From Leptospiraceae bacterium (GTDB lineage Bacteria; Spirochaetota; Leptospiria; Leptospirales; Leptospiraceae): DNA of 64,000 nt. The first letter of the stretch is position 1. The number at the start of each line of letters is the position of its first letter. Positions 44,901 through 53,977 of the stretch are shown here, piece by piece. The notes under the pieces were generated by a model. It made no database searches and was not told the origin of the DNA. It was given only the letters and a program-made list of their open reading frames with translations. Made by a program: the position numbers and the translations under genes. The stretch spans positions 248,001-312,000 of the forward strand of contig JACKPA010000004.1 in NCBI GenBank assembly GCA_024233865.1, in the 5' to 3' direction.

Positions 44901-46433
44901 TTACGACGTATGATATTTAAACCACTCTTCATAGTTCAAAAATACGTCAATTTTTGCACCTTTTCCGAGTTGCTTGGAAATGTGGCTTAACGTAATTCCG
45001 GGACCGCAAGCGTGGTGCTTGTCGCAAATGGAAGGGTTTTTTTGAAATACAAGATCAAATTGATAACCACTCATCCAAAAGAAATGAGTTTTTTCTGACA
45101 AATCGGGAATCTCATTGAGTAACTCTAGTTTGTAAGTATAATACCTATCAAATTGAGAATCGATATTTTCGCTTTCTATGTGAGTAATTTTCAAGAATTC
45201 ATTCCCATATTTTAAAAATAGGTCTAATCCGAATTCTTCTTCTTCTCCTAAACTTTCCGAGCAGCCACTGACCCAAATACCTTTTTTTGCCAGCTCTTTC
45301 CATGTTTTTATACCGGCTGCCCATATAATTCTGTCATAATTAGATTGTTTCCAATAGTTGGGCCAAGCATTTCCTCTTGCTACAATTAAGTTTGCATCCG
45401 GAATATTTTCCGGCACATTTAGCGGTTCGCGATTGAATTTTAGATTATTGCCCTTTAGAGGATAAAGGTGCTCTAAAGACTCAGCCTTTGGAAAATGGTG
45501 TTTTTTTTCAAGTTGTAATTGATTCAGTACGGTTCCCGTATCTGTTATACCTTTTAAGGAAAAAAAAATACCATGTTTTTTGGGTAGAACTCCCACACCA
45601 ATCTTTTGATGACACCCACCGCCATATTTTTTTAACTCCATTCTTTCTCTTGTGATAGAGTTTTCAACTTCCGGAATTGTCAACCGAGATACTAAAGTAA
45701 TAATTTCTGTTCTTTCTTTTTTAATTTCAGCCGCTAATCCACCTTGGGCAGGTGCATTCGGACATTCGGATATAGGGAGAAGCATAAAAACAGAACTTTT
45801 TAGAATAACTTTCAAGTATTGTCTGAGTTGTGTGAACTCAGTTTCTTCTGACTGTATGTAATCCGTATAAAAAAGCCTGTCTATGGCAGCTTTAGCTACT
45901 ACAATCCCTAGAGCATCATTATCTTCCTGCCATTTTCTTAACCTTGTTTGTATGTTTCCTCTTACCGGTTGGAAAATAATTTCTTTTTTTTGCAAAGATG
46001 CGGGTAAAATTTCCGGTAAAAGCGACTTTAAATTGTATTCTCTCCTGGGAGATGAACTATATATGGATATATTTGGAATTTCCGAATCAAATACAAATTG
46101 CCTTTTGAACAAAAGCATGTCGCGCTGATCGACTCTTTCCAAAACAGATAAAACTTTTGTTTCATCATTTTGATCTAAATCAATGTCTTTCCATGAGTGA
46201 ACAACTAAGTCTACTTTTTCGGATAATAGGTCTTCCCTAAAATCTCTTGTAAAAACTCCTTTTCCACTCATTTTCCAAAGGGGAGAAGATAAGTCTTTAT
46301 CACCGGTAGACTCTTTCAAGTGGTATTCAATTTTCAGCTCTGGTTCTATCTTCTGTAGTGCATTTCCTACTAAATAAGCTTGAATTTTTGCCAAAGAGCT
46401 TTTTCGAGAAGCTATCCTTAGTATACCATGCAT
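44901..46433 (-). CDS. hemC: Bifunctional porphobilinogen deaminase / uroporphyrinogen-III synthase
   Basis: 510 residues, about 200 longer than HemC alone. The HemC half (about 1-300) has RIASRKSSLAKIQA, GKGVFTRDF, LVVHSWKDI, SSPRREY, RGNIQTRLRK, APAQGGLAAE and the dipyrromethane-cofactor cysteine C274 in GGGCHQKIG. The C-terminal ~190 residues (VARGNAWPNYWKQS..., GIWVSGCSESLGEE, ending LNYEEWFKYHTS) occupy the HemD position. Leptospira is known to use one such HemC/HemD fusion. Together it would make uroporphyrinogen III from porphobilinogen. The start at 46433 is chosen for the GGGAAGA site and fit to family; an upstream ATG at 46448 lacks one. Overlaps hemA by 16 bp. Confidence 0.87.
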   Translation of the reverse strand: MHGILRIASRKSSLAKIQAYLVGNALQKIEPELKIEYHLKESTGDKDLSSPLWKMSGKGVFTRDFREDLLSEKVDLVVHSWKDIDLDQNDETKVLSVLERVDQRDMLLFKRQFVFDSEIPNISIYSSSPRREYNLKSLLPEILPASLQKKEIIFQPVRGNIQTRLRKWQEDNDALGIVVAKAAIDRLFYTDYIQSEETEFTQLRQYLKVILKSSVFMLLPISECPNAPAQGGLAAEIKKERTEIITLVSRLTIPEVENSITRERMELKKYGGGCHQKIGVGVLPKKHGIFFSLKGITDTGTVLNQLQLEKKHHFPKAESLEHLYPLKGNNLKFNREPLNVPENIPDANLIVARGNAWPNYWKQSNYDRIIWAAGIKTWKELAKKGIWVSGCSESLGEEEEFGLDLFLKYGNEFLKITHIESENIDSQFDRYYTYKLELLNEIPDLSEKTHFFWMSGYQFDLVFQKNPSICDKHHACGPGITLSHISKQLGKGAKIDVFLNYEEWFKYHTS

Positions 46434-47317
46434 GGTATGTCTTCCCAACCATAAATAAAATGCTGGCTTTCTAGTTCTCTTTCTTCAACAATATCGACAA
46501 CGACCCTTTTTAGTTTTTCTTTTAGCCTTCTGTTTTTGCTTTCATTTTCTTTTAGGGAATTTAACATACTCTCAAAAGATATATAGGTAAGTCTGTCTTC
46601 AGGAAATTTGTCATTCATATCAATTTCTCGAAAATCAACTACTATGATACCGTCATCTGCTTGATCGATCCACCTGGTTACGGACATGGGAGCTGCAATC
46701 GCTAAGGATTCATTTCCCATCTCATAAGAATACAAAGGCTCTATGGATACCGGAAATTGTTTGGATATTTCAAGCAGTTTTTCTTGGTTCCGACCTACAA
46801 CCTTTACTTCTCTACCTTTCAATAACCATGGTAGAAGTTTTATTGCCAATTGTCCTGTTCCCAAAAGAGTTACTTTGTTGATATTTTTTAAATATCTATG
46901 AGCAAGACCACCATAAGACTGATCTCCCAAATTTCTTAGGTATTTGGATCGAATTTTCCTTGAATCTTCTATGAGTTGGTCCCGCAATTTGTACAAATAA
47001 TCACCAAAAGCGGAATTAGGCAGGTTATCATTTTTAAAAGCCTCTTTAAACTGAGCAAAAATCTCAGTTTCCCCTAACAGTCTAGAGCGAATCCCGCTTA
47101 CAATTTCCAAAAGTAGCTTATAGGCATCATAGCCTTCATGCCATGTATAGCTAGTACCATCAATTGATAAGTTAGAGTCTATTGTTCTTAGATCACCAAC
47201 AAACAAAGTCCGCATACAGGTTTTCCATCGGAATAAATCTGGAAAATGTTCTTTATCCCTATTTTTTGATTCAGAATGTAGAACTAATAGGTTTGACCAC
47301 ATCAGGCTACCTTTCAT
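46418..47317 (-). CDS. hemA: Glutamyl-tRNA reductase, short divergent form
   Basis: 299 residues against a usual ~420. The recognisable parts are the catalytic Cys34 in WKTCMRTLF (family TCNR), the substrate-domain block LLLEIVSGIRSRLLGETEIFAQFKEAF, and the NADPH-binding VTLLGTGQLAIKLLPWLL with VVGRNQEKLLEIS. The N-terminus is shortened by ~15 residues and the C-terminal dimerisation helices are replaced by a short charged tail (ENESKNRRLKEKLKRVVVDIVEERE). It reduces Glu-tRNA to glutamate-1-semialdehyde, first step of C5 haem synthesis. Directly upstream of hemC, overlapping it, so an operon. Divergent from the Nudix-STAND gene. Confidence 0.78.
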   Translation of the reverse strand: MKGSLMWSNLLVLHSESKNRDKEHFPDLFRWKTCMRTLFVGDLRTIDSNLSIDGTSYTWHEGYDAYKLLLEIVSGIRSRLLGETEIFAQFKEAFKNDNLPNSAFGDYLYKLRDQLIEDSRKIRSKYLRNLGDQSYGGLAHRYLKNINKVTLLGTGQLAIKLLPWLLKGREVKVVGRNQEKLLEISKQFPVSIEPLYSYEMGNESLAIAAPMSVTRWIDQADDGIIVVDFREIDMNDKFPEDRLTYISFESMLNSLKENESKNRRLKEKLKRVVVDIVEERELESQHFIYGWEDIPCMVY

Positions 47318-47537
47318 TTTTATAAGATTGGTTTAAAAAGTGTTGATAGAAATAACGTTCTTTTAGCTCGAGAATGAACACTTTAATTTACTAGAATTTA
47401 AAATTTAGGTTTCTTGTAAAGAATAGTTTTCACAAACGAATTAAAAAATGCGATTCAGGTCAAAATAATTTTCTCCCATGGTAAATACAACTTGCCTTTA
47501 TAAGCTATAAATTTTAGAATTGGTGCGAGAAATACCC

Positions 47538-50500
47538 ATGGACGTTCAAAAATCCGTTATTATAATTATAAAAGATAAGAATAAGCTATTATTCCAAAAA
47601 AACCAGAAATGGAATGATCTTTCTTTTGTTGGCGGAAAGCTTGATATCAAAGACGGCAATGAACCCATACGGGCTGCTTATAGGGAAGTGATGGAAGAGC
47701 TTGATTTGATTGGAGGTTTGGATTTTAGTTTGTTGGAATTGTCTCTGGAGCCTATTGCCATAGAAAAATTGAGCAAAAGAACCGAAAGTTTCCGAAACTA
47801 CAATTTTTATCCGTTTTTGATGAAGCTAAATCCGAAACAAAAGCCTCGTTTGGAATCGGAAAATAATATATGGCTTGAAATGGAAGAAATAGACAACTAC
47901 CAAAACCATAATTATCCGATTAGTGATTTGGTTTTGGAAATTTTGCCAAAAATTCCATTAAACAATTTGGATTCTCTAACAGAATTTCAAATTTCCAATG
48001 AAGAGCTTTACAAACAAGAAGTTCAAAAACTCTTGGAAGACGAGGAAACTCTTGGTGTTATTGATGATAATGAAAGGTGGTATCTCAATAAAAAGCAAAA
48101 AGAGTTGGGAATCAATGAATCGCAAGCCAAGCAAATTGAAGACGCTCTTGTTCTCAAGTTTAGGAGGGATGACTGTAAAATTAAAAATTGGCAGGTTTTT
48201 CCGCCTGATACGGCAAATCGTTTTCCACTTCTTATCGATGATTTAAAAAAATATGGAAACATCAAGAGCTACCACACAATACAGATAGTGTCAGTTTACA
48301 ATGAGGGAAAAACGGGAGCCCTTGTTTTTAAAATTTTGGGGTATGACAAAACAAATACCATTAGCCGTATTCTAAAGTATGACTACATCTATAGAGTGAA
48401 TAAGGAATACTATAACTTTAACCAAAACGAAAAATTGCACGGTGGGATTTATACCCCCCCTCATTGCAAACGATTTTTTGGCAGTGAAAATTCAACACAC
48501 GCATTTCTAGAGCTTAAACCGGCAGATGAATATGCAAATGCCTCGGATATGTTTTCTCTAAGGAATATTTTAACAAAAAAGATTTATGAATTTTCCACCG
48601 ATGCTCATTTAAAAAAGTTTACTTCCGATTCTCTAAGAAGTATAATGGATTGGTTTTTTAATTCGATATACAAAAATACAACGGAAGGAGATTTTCCTTA
48701 TCAAAAAAGTGAAACACCCTACCAAAATAGCCTGGATTTATTTTTGCCTCCTAGAAAGATTTATAAGGGGAAAATTGACTTTAACGGTTCTCAAAATGGT
48801 AAAGACGGTTTTATCAAAATAGACCCAAATAAGGTATTTAGCTATGATTTAAAACCAACGGACAATCAGCATATAGCTGAAATAGTTTTTAAAGTAGGCT
48901 ACAACCCAGAAAAAAGTGGTAGATACTATCGAATTGATGTCAAAAGTACTATTGAGTCATCCAAGATTGACCTATTGGAGCAAAACAATTGGCATTTGTA
49001 TTTTCACCCAAAAACAAATTTATCCGGACTCAGTAGAGAAAGTTTGTTCCAAGAGTTGAGCTACCAAACAAATTATCTAAACAACGAATTTGGTAAGTAT
49101 AAATTATTAAATATATTTCATCCCTATCAAAGAAAGAATATATATGAAACAAACTACTATATAGAGCAACTTTTACAAAAGGTAGGAATAAATTATTCTA
49201 CATACTTTTTGCACGGTGATTTGAATCCTTCCAATATATTGATTTGTCGTTTGTCTGCGGGAAGGTTCCATCCGATTCTAATTGATTTTTATGAAACCAT
49301 AGAATCCAATCCGGAGTTTAGCCCGAATTTATTTTTTGATGTAGCTCGCTTGGAGACGGAAATTTTGATCCAAATGCTATCAAGTGTAATGGAAAAGGTT
49401 TTTAAAACAAAAGAGGATTCTTCCAAACTTTCAGCAAAGGAAATTGAATTTATACTGGACTTTGAAACTAAGCTCTTTGAATTCAATCATAAAAGCCAAT
49501 CTTTTAACGGAGATTTTATCATTTTCGAGCTTAGGAATATATTGAAAGAAATCATCGGAACGCAATTCAAAACAGAATACAATTCTTATGAATGGTACAA
49601 AAACTATATTCTCTGTACGGCTATTTTTTCTTTAGGATTTACGAAGTTTAAATTAGAATCTCCACGCAGTAAACATATAGCATTGATTTGGGCTATGAGG
49701 CAGTTTTATAGGTTTGAAACTTTTTACTCTTTGATCGACTCAGGGGTTTTAAACATAGACGTTGCCAGCGACTCGGAAAAAGGAGATGATACTCCTCTAC
49801 GAAAGTTACAAGAAAAGTGTAAATATTTTAATGAATTAACCAAAGAAGAACTGGGAACCAGAAATTTACCACCTTCTTTGTTTGTGAATTTTTATTTGGG
49901 TGTCCAAAAATATCTAAAATCATTTTTGAACCAAAAAAAGAAAAACTGCTTTTTTTTGATGGGAGAAAGTGGCAGCGGAAAATCAGTTTTTTTTGACTAC
50001 TATTCTTCGGATGAGTTTTTATATCCCGTACTTTTTATCTCCGGTAGTCAAGCTCTGCAAAATGAAAATTCTCTGATAGATGATGTAAAAACTAAGTTGG
50101 GTTATGAGACAGCAGATTGGATTGATTCGATTGACTTTGCAGTAGGGAATGATAACCTCTTTATCATCATAATCGAAAATATTTATTATAACCCCAATCC
50201 TTATTTGGCAGCATCGGCTTTGTTAAATTTGATTGGAAAAACCCTCAATTCCAAAATTAAAATTTTGATTGCGTGTACTCCTGCTTTTTGGAATGAATAT
50301 TTGGATAGCAATCGTCTTATCGAAATTGCTTCTTTTCCTGTTCCAAAAGAAGAAGGTAGTATTGATGAGTTTATCAACTATATTTTTATAGAAAGACCGG
50401 ACAATAAGCAAAGCGAGGAGCTTTTAAAAAAGTATTTCAAAGAATATAGTATAACAGGAGAGCCTATCGGAAAGGCAAGAAGTATCTCTAAGCTTCCGGG

Positions 50501-52520
50501 AATATTAAAATTGTTTTGTGAAACAAAGCAAGGTACACACATTGGCAGACCAGATCATATATTTTTTATAGAGTTGATAGAAAGATTTGTTCACAAAATT
50601 CATAATCAGATATCTCAATCAGTTGAAGTACCCGTTGAAAATATTGAAAAACTAAGCATATCCATTTCCAAAGAAATCGAAGAGCAGAATCAGTTTTTAT
50701 TGTCTAAGGAATTGCTCCAAAATACTATTAGGCAACTTAACCATAGATATTCAACTAACGATATCCAACCGACACTACTGCATAATTTGTTTATTCAAAC
50801 GGGATATATTGTCGAATCCAAAACACACTTTCATTATAAATTTTTGGAAATTCCAGCTTATTTGCTGGCAAATGAAATTGTACAAGGATGGAAGGATATC
50901 CAGGCAATTGAAAGCGACTTTGGTAATTGGTTGGAAAATTGTATCAAACATCTTAGACGAAAACCTTTTTATGAGATTTTGATTTATTACGTTTTTTCTC
51001 TGATTTATAAAAAAGAAGGTGATAAACTGGAATTCTTTTTGAAGGCACTAGATTGTATTATTAGTCTTTTTGAATATTCTCCTTATGGAGTCTTGCGGAT
51101 ATTTTCGAAGAGCATATATACACTACCTAAGATCAATACTCATATCATGAAAAGAATCCAAATGTTGGAAGGGAAAACGGTATCTATGTTGGAAACCACC
51201 AATGATAGAGTTTTGCAAAGAGAATACAATTATTGCTTTTCCAGAATAGATGAGTATGCGGACTTTAGTAGGGAAGCCCAGTACTATACCTCTAAGTTTG
51301 AACGTCCGAACAATTTAGACTTGATTGTCGGATTGTTTAAAAGCTCTAGTTTTCAATGGAATAATTTTTATAATTTCCTAAAAGGAGATACTCGTAGAAG
51401 TTCGAACTTTATCAGAAATTACCTAACACCCTTTTTGCAAACTCTCAATGCAAATCCAATTGTTATTGAAAAAAATGAAAAACATATAGTTCAACTGGCT
51501 GAATATGTACTTTTGATCAATTCCAATCCAAAGCAAGAGTCCGAAAGCTACCAGCAGGAAATTTACAAAGCTTTGTTTCATATTATCAACCTAAACCGAA
51601 GCGGTTATTCTAAGGTGTACAAAGAGAAATGTCTTGAGTTGATTGCAAATCGAAAAGTAAACGATAAAGAGTTGTTTAACCAGATTGCGGGTTACTTTTA
51701 TCATTGGCTAAAAAATAAAAGTATAAATACGGAAAAGGTAATGAATCATTGGATTATTTTTTTAGCCAACTATCAATACATAGAGAACCATGTTGATATT
51801 TTGGCTTATGAACAAATGAAAAACGTGATTAAACAAATCAAATACGAGGGACTGGATAGAAAAGTATCTTTCAAATTGGATGAATATCTCAACACAGGTT
51901 CGGAACATTTTAAGCATCCTTTGATCCAGCAAATTATAAAAAAACACCCTCAAAATATTCATAAATTTAAAACTACCCTTTCTCGAGCTAATAGGTTGAT
52001 TGAAATCAGGGAACAGCACGTCATTTATATTTTTATCAAACAAAGTGACAAACGCAAGAATGAAATTAAGTTACTTTTGCAGTTTAAACCAAAATGGGGT
52101 GACTACAACTGGATTGGGAGTCAGATCGAAACAGGCATTTCCGAACCAAAAACCGGACTTCAAAAAGCCATCGAAATAGTAGAGCAAAAACTACGTTTGA
52201 GTTATCCAAGTGATTTTACCATTACCGCTCAAAAAAATGGAATGCCTTATAAATTTGGGAGTTTTACAACTATTTCTCGAAGTAGAAAAATAACCGTTAG
52301 ATACCAGCCTTATTTTTATATTTTGCAACTCAAAGAGTCTTACCTTTTAAAAGAAAGAATTTTTGCCAACCAAGATAATAGGTTCTTTTCATTGGAAGAA
52401 CTTTCCAATCCTACCAATATCGTAGTCAGCGGAGCTGTCAAACACGTTTTGGAACTTTTTGAGAAGCAAAAAGACAAAAATTTATGGAACTTTATTCCGG
52501 ATGTGTATGAAGGTTTGTAG
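47538..52520 (+). CDS. Giant Nudix / kinase-like / P-loop NTPase / Nudix protein (putative STAND conflict protein)
   Basis: About 1660 residues. N-terminal Nudix domain (about 5-150): VGGKLDIKDGNEP and the metal-binding REVMEEL at 49-55; the usual box Gly is Asp. A helical linker (about 165-240) follows. Next is a kinase/aminoglycoside-phosphotransferase-like domain: N-lobe loop NEGKTGALVFKI near 253, K near 278, catalytic HGDLNPSN at 559-566, metal-binding D583 in LIDFYE. A P-loop NTPase follows: Walker A GESGSGKS 809-816, Walker B IIIIEN near 880, sensor-like ILIACTP near 912. Then ~500 helical residues and a second, catalytically degenerate Nudix-like domain (about 1494-1650). No membrane span. 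An upstream TTG (47520) is a less likely start. Function unknown; resembles STAND regulators of biological conflict. Confidence 0.75.
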   Translation: MDVQKSVIIIIKDKNKLLFQKNQKWNDLSFVGGKLDIKDGNEPIRAAYREVMEELDLIGGLDFSLLELSLEPIAIEKLSKRTESFRNYNFYPFLMKLNPKQKPRLESENNIWLEMEEIDNYQNHNYPISDLVLEILPKIPLNNLDSLTEFQISNEELYKQEVQKLLEDEETLGVIDDNERWYLNKKQKELGINESQAKQIEDALVLKFRRDDCKIKNWQVFPPDTANRFPLLIDDLKKYGNIKSYHTIQIVSVYNEGKTGALVFKILGYDKTNTISRILKYDYIYRVNKEYYNFNQNEKLHGGIYTPPHCKRFFGSENSTHAFLELKPADEYANASDMFSLRNILTKKIYEFSTDAHLKKFTSDSLRSIMDWFFNSIYKNTTEGDFPYQKSETPYQNSLDLFLPPRKIYKGKIDFNGSQNGKDGFIKIDPNKVFSYDLKPTDNQHIAEIVFKVGYNPEKSGRYYRIDVKSTIESSKIDLLEQNNWHLYFHPKTNLSGLSRESLFQELSYQTNYLNNEFGKYKLLNIFHPYQRKNIYETNYYIEQLLQKVGINYSTYFLHGDLNPSNILICRLSAGRFHPILIDFYETIESNPEFSPNLFFDVARLETEILIQMLSSVMEKVFKTKEDSSKLSAKEIEFILDFETKLFEFNHKSQSFNGDFIIFELRNILKEIIGTQFKTEYNSYEWYKNYILCTAIFSLGFTKFKLESPRSKHIALIWAMRQFYRFETFYSLIDSGVLNIDVASDSEKGDDTPLRKLQEKCKYFNELTKEELGTRNLPPSLFVNFYLGVQKYLKSFLNQKKKNCFFLMGESGSGKSVFFDYYSSDEFLYPVLFISGSQALQNENSLIDDVKTKLGYETADWIDSIDFAVGNDNLFIIIIENIYYNPNPYLAASALLNLIGKTLNSKIKILIACTPAFWNEYLDSNRLIEIASFPVPKEEGSIDEFINYIFIERPDNKQSEELLKKYFKEYSITGEPIGKARSISKLPGILKLFCETKQGTHIGRPDHIFFIELIERFVHKIHNQISQSVEVPVENIEKLSISISKEIEEQNQFLLSKELLQNTIRQLNHRYSTNDIQPTLLHNLFIQTGYIVESKTHFHYKFLEIPAYLLANEIVQGWKDIQAIESDFGNWLENCIKHLRRKPFYEILIYYVFSLIYKKEGDKLEFFLKALDCIISLFEYSPYGVLRIFSKSIYTLPKINTHIMKRIQMLEGKTVSMLETTNDRVLQREYNYCFSRIDEYADFSREAQYYTSKFERPNNLDLIVGLFKSSSFQWNNFYNFLKGDTRRSSNFIRNYLTPFLQTLNANPIVIEKNEKHIVQLAEYVLLINSNPKQESESYQQEIYKALFHIINLNRSGYSKVYKEKCLELIANRKVNDKELFNQIAGYFYHWLKNKSINTEKVMNHWIIFLANYQYIENHVDILAYEQMKNVIKQIKYEGLDRKVSFKLDEYLNTGSEHFKHPLIQQIIKKHPQNIHKFKTTLSRANRLIEIREQHVIYIFIKQSDKRKNEIKLLLQFKPKWGDYNWIGSQIETGISEPKTGLQKAIEIVEQKLRLSYPSDFTITAQKNGMPYKFGSFTTISRSRKITVRYQPYFYILQLKESYLLKERIFANQDNRFFSLEELSNPTNIVVSGAVKHVLELFEKQKDKNLWNFIPDVYEGL

Positions 52521-52546
52521 GATGTACACTAATTGCCATTGGATTC

Positions 52547-52843
52547 TTAAGCATAATCTCCACTTTCTTCATTACCATAGTCTTTTTTGGTTTCTACTCT
52601 TTCCAAGATCATTCTTAAATAAATGGCATTGTCTTTCAGAATTGCTGTAGCTTCCCTGTAATTTTCTTCATGCAGCTTTAGGATTTCTTGCATATTTCGA
52701 TGCAATTCGAGATTAGAAGCTTGGTGTATTGCTTGCCATTCACGGTCTTGGCGATGGAAATAGAATATAGAACCACCAAGTATTATTCCTTGAAGACTCA
52801 AACCAGTTATGATAAATAATATGATAATTGTTGTTTCTGACAT
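52547..52843 (-). CDS. Small membrane protein, paralogue A
   Basis: 98 residues: one N-terminal span (IIILFIITGLSLQGIILGGSIF), then a cytoplasmic helical tail with FYFHRQDREWQA, HRNMQEILKLHEENYREA, IYLRMILERVETKKDYGNEE and GDYA at the end. AAGGA precedes the ATG. It is clearly paralogous to the next gene upstream (53107-53400): FHRQDREWQ and YLRMILE(R/K)VETKK.YGNEE are shared, as is the 3' non-coding GGATTCTTAAGCATAAT. Function unknown; architecture recalls small coiled-coil membrane adaptors or holin-like proteins. Confidence 0.75.
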   Translation of the reverse strand: MSETTIIILFIITGLSLQGIILGGSIFYFHRQDREWQAIHQASNLELHRNMQEILKLHEENYREATAILKDNAIYLRMILERVETKKDYGNEESGDYA

Positions 52844-53019
52844 TTGGAAATCCTTCTACTTTACAGTTTACCCTTCTTTCTTAGAACTAATTTTTCATTA
52901 GTCAAGACTTTTTTTACAATAGATTTTTGCTTTGGCTTCGGTACAATTCCGATTTTGTAATAAATCGGAATCACTCAGCCACCGAACGATCCTTAAAATG
53001 AACTTTTTGTAACTTTTTT

Positions 53020-53060
53020 AGAGAAGACCTATCCTCTATCCCTTTCCGGTTGCTGAACGA
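53020..53060. repeat. GACCTAT-type intergenic repeat, copy 1
   Basis: AGACCTATCCTCTATCCCTTTCCGG lies in the 263 bp between the two paralogous membrane genes. Similar blocks occur near 53539, 53981 and, inverted, near 54143-54160. Upstream of this copy and of the next, TGAACTTTTTGTAACTTTTTTAG is shared almost exactly, so the duplication includes the flank. Confidence 0.55.
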
Positions 53061-53106
53061 TGCACTGAGTTTCGAAGTGTAAAAAACCCCATTTTCTATT
53101 GGATTC

Positions 53107-53400
53107 TTAAGCATAATCCCCATCTTCTTCATTACCATAGCCTTTTTTGGTTTCTACTTTTTCCAAGATCATTCTCAAATAGACGGAATTATCTCGGTTT
53201 GTTTTGTGAATTGCTTTCAAAAAAGATATTGCATCCCGGTGGTTTTTATCTCGCATTCTGTGCAATTCTAATATGGATGTTTTGTGTGAAACCTGCCATT
53301 CCCGATCTTGTCTATGGAAAAAGAATATCATATATGCAATCATAGAAGCGTATCCGGTCATTAAGAGCATTGAGAATATTGCAATTTGCCATTCTACCAT
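53107..53400 (-). CDS. Small membrane protein, paralogue B
   Basis: 97 residues: N-terminal span (IAIFSMLLMTGYASMIAYMIFF), then a helical charged tail (FHRQDREWQVSHKTSILELHRM, YLRMILEKVETKKGYGNEEDGDYA). It is the tandem paralogue of 52547-52843; the span is diverged while the cytoplasmic tail and terminal acidic YGNEE.GDYA are conserved, so the tail is probably the functional part. AGGAAGGA precedes the ATG. Function unknown. Confidence 0.75.
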   Translation of the reverse strand: MVEWQIAIFSMLLMTGYASMIAYMIFFFHRQDREWQVSHKTSILELHRMRDKNHRDAISFLKAIHKTNRDNSVYLRMILEKVETKKGYGNEEDGDYA

Positions 53401-53534
53401 TGTTTGTTCCTTCCTTTTGTAGTTTGCTTACTTTTTTAATCACTGTTTTTGCCTAGTCAACGTTTTTTTTACCAAAGATTTTCACTTTTGAACCGGATTC
53501 GGTTGTAGAATGAACTTTTTGTAACTTTTTTAGA

Positions 53535-53594
53535 AAAGACCTATTTCCCGGCTCCTTTCCTTATCTCGACACTTCGGCTACGCTCAGTGCTCAA
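53535..53594. repeat. GACCTAT-type repeat copy 2 with CGTAG-type repeat
   Basis: AAGACCTATTTCCCGGCTCCTTTCC is followed by CACTTCGGCTACGCTCAGTG, so two repeat families meet in the 213 bp gap between the DUF559 gene and paralogue B. Confidence 0.5.
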
Positions 53595-53613
53595 TAACCG
53601 ATGGTATGATAAA

Positions 53614-53973
53614 TCATCTATTCCTAAGAATCTCTTCCAGAACATCAGCCAAATTCTTTTCCACTTGTTCGTTAGTGAACCTTAGTATTCTAAATCCGTT
53701 TCCAGTTAGTAAACGTTCTCTTTCACTGTCTTGTTCTTTTTGCTTGTTGTGGATTTCTCCGTCAATTTCTATGATCAAACTATGCTTGTGACAATAGAAG
53801 TCTACAATAAAGCCTAGTATAACCTGCTGTCTACGAAAGTGCAGTCCGTTCAGTTTGTTTCCTTTGAGCTGTTTCCAAAGAATTGTTTCCGCTTGGGTCA
53901 TATTTTTCCTAAGCTGTTTTGCGAGTTCTATTTTTTCTTTTGCAACTTTTCCGTTGATTATTATGTTTTTCAT
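53614..53973 (-). CDS. DUF559-family endonuclease-like protein
   Basis: 119 residues. The family pattern is complete: AKQLRKNMTQAETILWKQL at the start, GLHFRRQQVILGFIVDFYCHKHSLIIEIDGEIH with the PD-(D/E)xK-like D...E.DG core, and ERERLLTGNGFRILRFTNEQVEKNL at the end. These Vsr-like nuclease-fold proteins are widespread, often scattered near mobile DNA, and their substrate is usually unknown. Flanked on both sides by the GACCTAT-type repeats. Confidence 0.88.
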   Translation of the reverse strand: MKNIIINGKVAKEKIELAKQLRKNMTQAETILWKQLKGNKLNGLHFRRQQVILGFIVDFYCHKHSLIIEIDGEIHNKQKEQDSERERLLTGNGFRILRFTNEQVEKNLADVLEEILRNR

Positions 53974-53977
53974 ATTT

